The translations under genes and the position numbers were made by a program. From Litomosoides sigmodontis (lineage: Eukaryota; Nematoda; Chromadorea; Rhabditida; Onchocercidae), in assembly GCA_963070105.1 (NCBI GenBank), contig OY718806.1, positions 1,019,001-1,083,000 on the forward strand: 64,000 nt of DNA, in the 5' to 3' direction. The notes under the pieces are model-generated. The model saw only the letters and a program-made list of their open reading frames with translations. It was not told where the DNA came from and searched no databases. Below, piece by piece: positions 53,698 through 64,000 of this stretch (the first letter of the stretch is position 1; each line of letters begins with the position of its first letter).

Positions 53698-56600
53698 TCA
53701 GATATTTGTGGAATCTTTTCTAGAAATAAAACCGGAAATAAAACCCGAATCATGTATGTCTGGACGGAATAATGTATGTCCACCATTGGACATGCTTCTC
53801 TCAGACGAATTACTGGTATCAATAATCGGAAAGTTATTCAAGTGATCAAGTTTGTCGACCATATTACCCTTATCATCATCAGTACAATCAGTTGCTGCGA
53901 CAATTTCAATTTGTACAGGATCCACTAAGTTCACTGATCCCGGAACTATTCCGGAAGAAGTCGTTCCTACACTCATTAATTCATCCGAAATCTCAGACAA
54001 CATTTGCAGCCTCCTGATATCACTGTTCTCGGATTCGCCGATAAACTTATGCCTGCTATGCCGAATTGGAATCATCCGATTTTGTTTATCAGTAGTTGCC
54101 GCTTGCTGTGTTACACGCCAGTGAGTGTTGATAAACCAATTCGGATCACTTTCCAACACTTTTAACGTTTCCGTAACAGTTGCCGCTAATTTTGCGTATA
54201 TCGAACTCGAACTGTAAGCAACAATTCGTCCGTCATTTTTAACGTCTGAATCGGTTAAATTCAAAATTAACGCAGCAATATTGTCAGGGATTATATATTG
54301 CAACGAGCAGCTTAGCGGTGGTAAAACGAACAACGATAGCGTATATTTGAATCGAACTGATATGATCGATGAATGCCTAGAAAGTGAAATTAATTAGTAG
54401 GTTAAATCTAAAACAATCTTTAAATGAACTTATAGCTCTATCATTCCTCGATTAGCCTCTTTTTTTTTGCTTGAAAATGTAAATGGTTTTCTTCAAGTTA
54501 CAAAATTTAGAAATTTCATTAATAGCGCACTGTGAAATCGCTAGATATGGAGGAAGCGGTCAATAGGATACTACCGTGAAGGAAGAAACAAGCATCTTTC
54601 AAATTAATAAGAAAAAAAAATTTCTTAGGAAATTTAATGTTTATGCTTAGAAGATTGCTTGAGAAAAATTTAAAACGCTAACTACTTATTTAAGCAATCC
54701 AACGAAACTGGTTAAATGTTTCATCTGCTATAATAATTATTTGAAATAAAAAATATTCGTATTGATGGCTTTACATTAATACTTGATCGATTTGCTTATC
54801 AAATAAACCGTCGAGCAGTTCCGGTTCCTTCCGTTCAATGTGATATTCTTGCTGTATCTTACATCGATAATGATAGTATGCTCCTTCAGAATTGATGATA
54901 ACAACTTTATCAGCATTGATGATGGATGCGCTAATATAATCCAGAAGATTGCGCTCAATTTGGCAAACATCCCAAACATCCAGCTAGAAAGTTGTAATAT
55001 ACTAATTACATATTTTTGTTCATTTAACTTTATTTTTTTTAAAATATACTTCAATACTTTTATGAATATGACGCATTTTATCAAACGTGTACTTACGTTC
55101 ATGTTCATCAATGTGAGCAAATATTATTGGGAAATTCAAAAAAGTAAACAGCTTACGTGGACATCAAAACCGAATACATTACGTAAATATTCCGCAAAGA
55201 GCAAAACACATTTTTCATGCAACAAACTATCATGTGAATAAATTAGTAAAACATTTAGCCGTCCTAAAAAAATGATAATTACTCATGAAAACAAATAATT
55301 TCCAAACGTTGTTACTTTAAAAAATTTAATTGAAGTTTCTTAAAAAAAAAAAGACTAAAAAGACGACAAAATTTTTTTCCTAGTTTTCAAAAAAAATCCT
55401 ACTTGATACCAAGGAATACAATAGGATGATTTATAGATATGTGAGAGACAGACAGCGAGAAAAAAAAAAAAGGTAACGAATTTTAAAAAGAAAACAGACC
55501 AATGTGAATTAGAGGTGTCTGACTATTTGACAGGGTTGTCAAGTTTGTCGACGGTGGACGATCCGTTACAAATCGTATTCGCATTGTTTTGCTGGTCAGT
55601 CGGAGACGAACGTGATATAAGTATAAGGTGTAAAATAGAAAAAAGATAATCAAACTTATTACCAAAAGCATCGTTACCAACACTACTATCCTGTAATAAA
55701 TTAAATCATTAAAAATTCAGGAAAAACGAGTCGTCAAGCGTAAATCTAACTTCAATGCCAAATATTTCACGCAAATGCTAAAACTGTGCAAAATATTATG
55801 AACTATATTCGGAGAGTATAAATATACTTATAAATATCACTTGAGTACGAAAGAAAGGAAATGATTAGTTTCCGGAACTTCCACAGATAACTCAAACAGG
55901 AAAATGGATATTGAAAGAAGTAAGTGAACAGCTGCTAGCTGATATTAACACTAATTTTCGCCTTCGTTAAGAAATTGATGCTACATTGCGCTTAATTCAT
56001 GCTATTCATTTTTAATTGAAAATTGGAAAAGCAGCATATTGAATGTAACAGATTAAAATAGTACTCAGATATCACCAAATAAAGATTATAAATTTATTCC
56101 TTTCAAAATAATTTCAATGCTTGCCATATGTATTCCGAAGCACCATGTTTCGCATACAAAATTGGAGTACTGTTGCGTTCCAATCCTGGCGCAACGACGA
56201 ATGGTTTTTCCATTCCTACAATTATCAGTAGTGGAAATTTTATTCAACAATATTCTTATTTTAATAAATTTTTTGAAAAAATTCAAAACACTCTTTTTGC
56301 TACTTTCAATATCACAAATTAGACTTACTCTGAATTCGTACTTTATGCCAATCAGCAGCAATACAGGAACATACCATCTGATTATCAAACGGACTAGCGC
56401 TTAATACAGGACAAAGACAACGACCATCACGGGAACGCTCAATTGGTATGACAGATGGCATAAAATATTGGTCCACCTGAAATAGAAGTGAGGTGATTAA
56501 AATCTATTTTTCTTTTCGAAACTACAGTTTCTCAATTAATGCGTTTCTTTATCGTTTTTGTTTTTAATCGAATGCTACAAAGCACTGATTAGTTAGATTT

Positions 56601-59600
56601 TATCACTCAGAATAACATGAGACTTTGAAATAATTTTCGATTAAAATTTTTACATTGAATAATATTGATAGAAATTGTCAAGTAATACGAATGATGTTAT
56701 TAGCAGTTATCATTTAGAGAAAAATTTTAAATTATTTATTTGAAAAAAAGACTGTCAGCCGATATAATCTACTTTAATTATTTAAAGAAGGATTTTCTTA
56801 AAATGATACCTCTAAATTTGTAAAGTTGTATTGACCAAAAAGAATGGTTTGATTACCAAAGTATTCCGTATACATCAGTTCAACTGGTACCACTGCGCTA
56901 TGTAGCAATTCCAGGCCACTTTCATCCTTCAATCGCACCTCATAACCTTCGAAACAGTAATGAGATGGTGCACCAACAAATTCCACTTGAATCATTCTTG
57001 CTAACGGATGCACTAAAATACGGCGAAATCCACCAGTCCACTGCGATGCTTGGAAATTTGCTAAAATAAAACTTTTTAGCAAAAATTTAAAAATTCGTAA
57101 GAAGAGGTGGACAAACAAAGAGCAAATGGCAAAAAATTTAAAAAGCAATAATTTGCTCTCTGGAAAAGCTCCTTTTTTTTCTAGCCTATCTTGTAAAATT
57201 CTGCGAAAAATTTACATGTTCGCTTACAGTCGTGTCCGGTGATCGTACCATTGTAATAATCTGAAAAAAAAAACGAAAATAATCCGAAATCAAGTAAAAT
57301 GTTTTTTCTATTGGAAAAACTTAGGATGTGAAATTTTAATGGTAAATTTCATTTCTAAACTTAAACATGGAAGTAGCTCCATTCAATCATCCACCGTGCC
57401 AGATTTTTTTATTTACATGAAAATTAGTCGTAATTCAAATTTACCTTGTTAAGAAAGCACTTTGCTAATTATTTAAAAGTTAGATCAAATCATAAAAAAT
57501 TTCTATCTTCCTAAAATCGTGTCAAATCAGCAGAAAGAGCTTTTAGAAAAAAAAAACAAAGGAATGAATACTGACCAGGATGATGGGGCATCAGGACGTG
57601 CTTCCGAAGAATCGTTGAATGATTTTTATTTTTTGACAAACTTATCAACTTGATATCGTAGGTCTCATCAAATTCGAATAAACTTTCGGAAGTGAAATGA
57701 AATCGAGGCTGAAAATTAGCTGATTAATATCGCTGTTACTATTCAACGATGGCTTGGCAAACTGTCAACTGTTGTAGACACTTCTCCAAATTTACGCTTA
57801 GGACTTTAAAGCTTTTTGTCTTGAAATAACTTTCATACTGCGCATTGACAGACTTGAATAGTTTCATTGCTGTGAAAAAATAATCATTTTAAAATTGAAT
57901 TTTCAAATTTCAACAGCTTCCAAATTTCATCTTAAGTATAGAAAAGCTGGTCTCAAATATCGTTTTTTTTTTAATAAATTTGAACTAAATTTTAGTAAAG
58001 GAAATATTTTCAATGTTATTATTCCAAATTAAAAAAAATGAAAGTTTTAGAAATAAAAGTAAAAAATGATTGAAGCAGCAAACCACGGTGGCAATCAAAT
58101 TACTGTTCCAATAGGAATTTGAAATATTAAAATAAAAGCAAGATCGATTGGATGTGACATCCTCAATTTCCAATATAAATCCCAGCATCGTTGATGTAAA
58201 ATCTGCAAGCAAATATTTTATAACAGGAAGAGGGTGAGGAAGAGAGAAAGTAACAGAGAAGAAAAGGGAAATCCTTTATTATTCTATGCTTATCTTCCTT
58301 ATCTGTCTTTAAAATAATTTGAACAAAAATTTAAAACTTACAATTTTTCACATACAAATAAATGTCTTATATTTGAAGTATGCTTTCTATATCGAATAAA
58401 GCAATCTTCAAACAACCTTCTTTTCCAGAAATTTGATTTTACACACGATGTTGGCAATGAGATTAGCAAAATGATTGTTTAGTATATTTTAACTTGCTTA
58501 AAATTTGAAAAATTATATAACTTTGTCAACGAGCACCTTATCATTAGCCGATTACAATTCCAAAATTTCAAAATATTAAATAGGAAAAACAACGTTAAAA
58601 TACTACGAATTGTGTAAAACTGCTACCAGATCATTAACTTATCCAGACGAACGATAAGCTTATTAGTGCAGTAAGTGATATTATCCCAATAATGTTAATC
58701 AATTTGATTATCAGTTGAGCATAATCAATTTGTGGTAAATACACATAGAAAATGATCAACGAACTATTTGGTGGTAGCTGCCATGAGATATCAACAGATA
58801 ACTGATAAGTTTGCATTGCATAACGAGTAACAACACGAGTGAACGGTTCCACACGGATGTCGTGCGCAAATGTCATCGTTGTATCAGTTACAGTACTATT
58901 CTTGTTCACTGGTGCACTTCTATCATCGCATTCTACTTAAAATTATTGAATGATTAATTATTTTAATTGAAATGTTATTAAAATTTTTCCTCCAACAAAA
59001 TTATCACAAAGTGATATTACGATTTTGATAAATGGTGATGACAAGGAAAGAAACAAAACGGCGAGAGAGAGGAACAGAGTAAAAATTAATGTTGCCTCAA
59101 TTAGACATCATTAATGGCTATTAGCTATGAAATAATGGCTATTGGTGGTTTTTTTTTTTCAGGATTTCATACCAATCATTTCTGACTGAATGGAAATTTG
59201 GGTTCAAGGTCCGATCAGGCATCATCGAGGAATTTCGATCCGACGGCTGATCGGATATCATCACCACTTATCAATTCCAATCCTGTCCAATACCTGTCTA
59301 ACGCATATATCATCTGCCATGAATTTCGAACCGTTCCGTCCGTCATACATCATCTTTCTCAAGCGCTCACGCAGTCATACCTTTTCTATCAGACAGAAAG
59401 GTGCAGTATTCACTTTGCTTTCTACGCAGCGGAAAAGGCTTTCATTCATTAGCACAATATATACTACGCATCTGCCGATGAATAATTCTTGATGGTCTGA
59501 ATAAACGAATTTCGCTTTATTTTTCATAAATATGATGGGAAAGGTGAGATATACATACCTGAGCGAACAGTGCACGCAACTTCCTGAAAATGTTTCGTCT

Positions 59601-60223
59601 TATTCGCTAAATCAATAATCCTAAATTTTATTATTAACAAAAAAAATCAAGCATTCCTGCTTCTTCTCACAAACTTTAAATCAAATTGTTATTGAAATTA
59701 ATTTATCAAAATTGGAATTATTTTCCATCATTAATCAGTCAATCCTTTCAGCTACCCTAACAGCTAACTGGAAGGGAAACAAGGGTGTAAAAGGAGAAGT
59801 GGATAGGGAGAAAGGACAGTGCTACAGATGATCATATTCATTACTTGTAAACTAATTATCACCAACTATTTCTACCTGATTATAAATCACGAAGCTAACG
59901 TCCTAACTAAATATTCCACAAAATTTAACTCTTTTTTTTTCTTTCTCATCTCTTTCATGTTTCTCATTGTTTTTTTTTTGCTCGCCTCTTTGCTCTTGCA
60001 CCTCTTACCCATTATTATTTAGAGCGGTTATTGCATGAAAAAAAAGCAACAACGATGTAGTAAGATGAAATTTAAATTTGAAATTTATAATAATTAATAG
60101 GATAACCTTATGATTGTTATCAGCACAATTATCATGAAATACTGGATCAAACGCGGCGTTCACCGCTCTGACAACAACAGTGACAGTAATTACACAATGA
60201 ATCACATCAATACAATGCGCCAT
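53698..60223 (-). CDS. Interleukin-17-receptor-like protein with SEFIR domain (ILCR family)
   Basis: Fourteen exons join in phase: 60107-60223, 59559-59583, 58765-58932, 58104-58202, 57796-57869, 57576-57708, 57228-57260, 56810-57060, 56329-56476, 56158-56215, 55500-55690, 55157-55263, 54775-54983 and 53698-54376; 2292 nt, 763 aa. Order: signal peptide (MAHCIDVIHCVITVTVVVRA), an ectodomain of about 340 residues with many N-glycosylation sequons (NST, NRS, NIS, NGT, NQT) and fibronectin-III-like patches (LSVDISWQLPPN, GFILEIED), one membrane span near residue 370 (VVLVTMLLVISLIIFF), then SEFIR from about residue 434 (NVLLIYSHDS, LDVWDVCQIERNL, ADKVVIINSEGAYY) and a Ser/Thr-rich tail. SEFIR recruits an Act1-type adaptor; in C. 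elegans ILCR-1/ILCR-2 with ILC-17.1 signal in neurons. Exons of 25 and 33 bp are notable. Start is the first ATG; a TTG six codons upstream was rejected. Confidence 0.93.
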
Positions 60224-60263
60224 TAAATTCAATCCAACCAAATGACTGATTCGTCTGTTGTCG

Positions 60264-60402
<139 letters not shown>

Positions 60403-61847
60403 TTTCCCTCTCTCTCTCTCTCTTTGTCTCTTTTTAATCAGTTAAATTAATTGTAATAATAATGTTCTTAGCACTGTTAGCATTGATACTGACTGTGATA
60501 GCAAATGATTAGAGGTAATAATTGATGATAGCAAAAGTGATTGCAACCCTTTCAAAAAATGGGGAAAAAGTTTTTGATAAAAATAATGAAGTCGAGGAGA
60601 ATGGACATATATGTATATATACATATATTTTGCTATGAGAATTTTCTCACAACAAAAAAATATTTCACTGCCATAATTCTTCAAACTATTTCTTCATCTC
60701 TTTCTTTCATTCCCTCTCCCTCTCTCTCTCTCTCTTTTTAGCGCTATTATTAGGACAGTAGCAGTAGTAATTGCAATGATAATAGTGATTAAGTGCTAAT
60801 AATGATAAATGATAATGATAATACTGATAGCACGAAAAAAAAATCGATTCGTACTCTTTAAGCATATGTGTATGATTAAAAAATAAGTTGTGTGTGTATG
60901 TGTATATATATATGTGTGTGTGTGTGTGTGTCTGTCTGCTGTCTGTCTGCTGTCTGTCCGCATTGTGCACTTACATTACGTTATATTTCGTTAATTTCAC
61001 ATCTAAAAGTTATTGTAACCGATAAATGCATGTATAAGTTCAATCTATCAATGCAAGAAGCCTAAGCTTTTGTCCATTTATAACATTCGAAACATTGACC
61101 GGATAGTTGAGAAAAAACTAATTTTAAAATATAATTTAATTTTCAAGTATTGATTTTTATATTGAGCCGAAAAAAAAAGAAAAATGTAAAAAAAAACACG
61201 GAAACTAAGTGTATAGTAAGTGAAAGAGAGTGATGAAGAAAGAAAGTGGAAGAGATGTTGACAAAAAAAAAAGAAATTTGAGGATGAAAATGCATCTGAG
61301 AGAGAGGAACAGTAAGGAGAGAAATGGACGAGGGAAAGGAATTGCTTAAAGAAATTGAAATTGATTTTAAGCTGCTAACTTTCAATGATCATCACAAACA
61401 AATGAATGAATTGATGATTGTTTAACTGACTGATGGACTTTGGTTAAAATTATGCAAATGACAATGACCTTCGAAAAAGAAAAAAAAGAAATGAGGGAAT
61501 GAAGAAGGAAAACGAGTCCTCAAAGAGGGAGAGAAGAGGGGATAGGAGGGGGGGGGGGGAGGGGAGAAGTGAATAAATAAAAATGAACTTTTGATGGAAA
61601 ATTTGAGAGACCAAAAAAAAAAAGAAAAAAAACATTGGTGAGTCGATTGTTTTCTTTTTCTCTCTCTCTCCCCTTTTCTCCCTCTTTCTCTCTCTCTCTC
61701 TCTATGTTTTTCGTTCAATAATAAGAAACAGAAAGCAAGTGCTATTTTAGTGAATAACGATGGCAAATTCTCCAAGTATATTATACCTTCAATTAAAGTA
61801 TTAAAATAAACTTCATCATACGTGTATACCAATTAGCACACGTATGT

Positions 61848-61851
<4 letters not shown>

Positions 61852-61917
<66 letters not shown>
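61852..61917. repeat. (CA)n microsatellite, about 33 copies
   Basis: Nearly perfect CA dinucleotides, flanked by CGTATGTACATA and GCATACGTACGTACA. Confidence 0.97.
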
Positions 61918-61920
<3 letters not shown>

Positions 61921-62845
61921 TACGTACGTACAGAGAAGGACATTATACATAGAAGCATGCAGCATTGCACGCTTGAAAGGCTAGTGTTCATCATCACACA
62001 CAAATATATTTACGTCAAATGTATCAACGTAATAAACTTCACGTTACATTCAAATGAGCCAATTAAACAAATAAAAAAAAAGGAAAGAAATTTGATTTTT
62101 AAATGACGACAAGAAATACACGTCTCTTTCGAAATGCGAAAGGCAAACAGAAGCGGCAAGCCGATTGGGTAACACGGGAGAATATGCGTCCGACATTTAT
62201 TCCTCATTATTTGTTTAATTATTATCGCTATTTCAATGGCTCCAATGTGATTTCAATATTTCACCTCAAACAATAACTGCCCGTTTTTTTTAATGGAAAA
62301 AAAGAGCACTGTAAGTGGAAAAAAAAAGCTGGGATCCCTCTCTTGCTCTCTCTCTCTCTCTCTCCCTCTCCCTCTTCCTCTTCCTTTCCAGGAAAAAGAG
62401 AAAATAGATATTAATTAATGCATAATAGTGTGCTGTTCCATTTATACGTTTGTATTTTTAATTAAAAAATAATTAATTTGAAAAACTACGATATTGCATA
62501 TGCACATCGCAGATTATAAAATAATAGTTAAATGAAAGTTATATTGGAAATACTTGATTTGAGCAATTAATATTAGTTAATTACTGAATTAATATTATAA
62601 TAAATGTAAGAATTATACAGTAAGAATTATTTGAAGCGTCAAATATAAAGTGAATAGAATGAATTATCTAACGTAATAATGCGAATTTTATTGTAGTTTC
62701 GAATTTAAAATCCAAATAAATTGAAATTGCATAAAAATTCGGAAATAACGGCCGATTTTTTTCCTCCTTTTCTGCTTCTTTTTTTTATTTTTATTATTGA
62801 ATGTGTTCGCAAGAATGTAGCCAATTGTTTAGGATGGGTAGTACT

Positions 62846-62850
<5 letters not shown>

Positions 62851-62890
<40 letters not shown>
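62851..62890. repeat. (GA)n microsatellite, about 20 copies
   Basis: Perfect GA dinucleotides over 40 bp. Confidence 0.97.
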
Positions 62891-62893
<3 letters not shown>

Positions 62894-64000
62894 AGAAAAA
62901 AAAATGATGGAAGGGTTGAAATTAGAAATTATTAAAGACAAAAAAACGAGTAAAATTGATGACAAAAGCTTTTACAATTTATAAATAAGTGGAATGATTG
63001 GAGAAAAGAAGAAGGTTAAATGGAAATGGGGGTTAGTGCTAATTTAGTGTATTTTTAATCGGTTTCTGAAGCAAAAATAAAATTTCGAAAAAAAAAAGAA
63101 TTTCTCTTTTGAAGATGCCATTCTTTTTCGTTTGAAATTGCACTTTTGAAAGAAAGAAAAAAGGGAAGGAAAGAGACATACACAAAGTTTTATGAATTAT
63201 TTTTTAAATTAAAATAATTTCCATTCGTGTTTTCGCTTTTGCTTGCCTTTCTTTTTCCATATTTTTTTTTTCATTAATGGAAAAAAAAATTGAAAAATTT
63301 TTTTTCGTTTTAATTTGTTGCAAAGGATGGAAAATCTTTTCGCACTTATTGTCCTCAAAGATGCTAGGAAGTGAGACTTACGCATAAAATGAAAGTACCA
63401 TGGCAACCAATTTACAATAAACGCACATGTCTGATTTGTTCAACACTTGTTAACTCCTCGTCCATTTCACTCTCCCTCTTTCCTTCTTCATCATTTTTAA
63501 TTACCACTTAAATGATTAGCGTTACTAACTAATTCACCAATTATGCACTGTCTGATTGAAAAGTGCGAAAAAAGAGAGGATCAATTTTTTTGAACTTTCC
63601 TCTTAAAACAGTGAAATTTTAAGTTCAATTTATAAGATAGCAGTAGAACAACGCTTCTTTTTTTTTCTATTGCTCCTAGCGAAACTATGGTACCACTAGA
63701 CGCACTTTCACTTACAAAATATTGAAAAAAATGTGTTCGATGCAAAGTATGGAATGTGAAATTCGTCACTTCTAACAGTTGACTACTGCGTGCAAATTGC
63801 TACTTTCGGTAAATTATTAATTAGAATTTGGCAATTGCAATATCTATCTATCATCATTAAATCGATTCTGCAAATATTACTTATTTGAATTTGCATTAAT
63901 TTCCATCTAAATTATTGATTAAAATGATCAATTAGGTGTTTTGCTTTTTTTTCAGCGCAAAAAAAACTGTACAAAAAATTTGGAATGAAATTTAAAATGT

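Larger units (their letters stand above)
60403..64000. other. Gene-poor, simple-repeat-rich region upstream of the receptor gene
   Basis: 3.6 kb with many simple tracts: TC near 60405-60425 and 60716-60738, TG near 60918-60940 followed by CTGTCTGTCTGCTGTCTGTC, a G-rich run at 61546-61564, TC near 61660-61705 and 62340-62385. ORFs here run through these tracts and are not credible. No exon was recognised; it should contain the promoter of the minus-strand receptor gene. Confidence 0.45.

Noticed and set aside
54772..54783. GT donor directly after IDQ in the SEFIR exon, or a GC donor before it
   Set aside because: Only the GTAAAG donor three codons on (54774) agrees in phase with the acceptor at 54377.
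56089..56157. Gene end at LKLF-stop, splitting the receptor in two
   Set aside because: A GTATGC donor at 56157 joins in phase to the membrane-span exon, keeping one complete receptor.
59190..59492. 100-codon plus-strand ORF
   Set aside because: It lies in a receptor intron, overlaps another frame and has no domain.
60239..60241. TTG as start codon of the receptor
   Set aside because: A normal ATG six codons downstream (60223) gives a better signal peptide; nuclear nematode genes rarely start at TTG.

Overview
The window reads as nuclear DNA of a nematode, probably a filarial-type (clade III) species. It is strongly AT-rich. Genes are broken into many short exons with T-rich polypyrimidine acceptors, some start codons sit just downstream of a trans-splice-like acceptor, and several products are nematode-style (TWK channel, ShKT domain, ILCR-like receptor). 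The genus cannot be fixed from sequence alone. No prokaryotic, viral or CRISPR content was seen. Exon models were built by hand. Every intron joined below keeps reading phase, and the summed coding lengths divide by three.

Left part (0-20 kb): the 3' half of a TWK two-pore K+ channel (+) converges on a complete dihydrolipoamide dehydrogenase gene (-, 12 exons, 496 aa). Across a 2.9 kb gap lies the decapping enzyme gene dcap-2 (+, 13 exons, about 551 aa). Its intron 8 carries a long, near-perfect microRNA-like hairpin. A DNAJB12/14-type J-protein of the ER membrane follows on the minus strand (9 exons, 414 aa).

Middle part (20-37.9 kb): a 291-bp tandem repeat precedes a locus that looks like a decayed five-exon gene, with splice phases intact but in-frame stops and one frameshift. 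Next come three neighbouring minisatellites that all have a 16-bp period but different units, then an AT-rich stretch, an orphan minus-strand terminal exon and a (AAT)107 array. After these lie a secreted ShKT plus nitrobindin-like protein (+, 6 exons, 241 aa), a REXO4-type exonuclease (+, 6 exons, 247 aa), and a five-knuckle CNBP-like CCHC protein (-, 3 exons, 142 aa) whose predicted 3' UTR is very G-rich.

Right part (37.9-64 kb): a small membrane-anchored or secreted cysteine protein (-, 4 exons), a GOLGA7/ERF4-type palmitoyltransferase partner (+, 4 exons, 156 aa), and a complete interleukin-17-receptor-like gene (-, 14 exons, 763 aa) with signal peptide, glycosylated ectodomain, one membrane span and SEFIR domain. 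Its start codon lies about 40 bp from a (CAA)n array. The last 3.5 kb is gene-poor and rich in simple repeats.

The genes do not form one pathway. dcap-2, REXO4 and the CNBP-like protein all act on RNA, and the DNAJ, GOLGA7 and receptor products belong to the ER-Golgi-membrane system, but the sequence shows no operon. Three introns appear to use GC-AG splice sites. The best candidates for something undescribed are the dcap-2 intronic hairpin, the related 16-bp minisatellites, the ShKT-nitrobindin protein, the decayed gene, and the G-rich 3' UTR of the CNBP-like gene.
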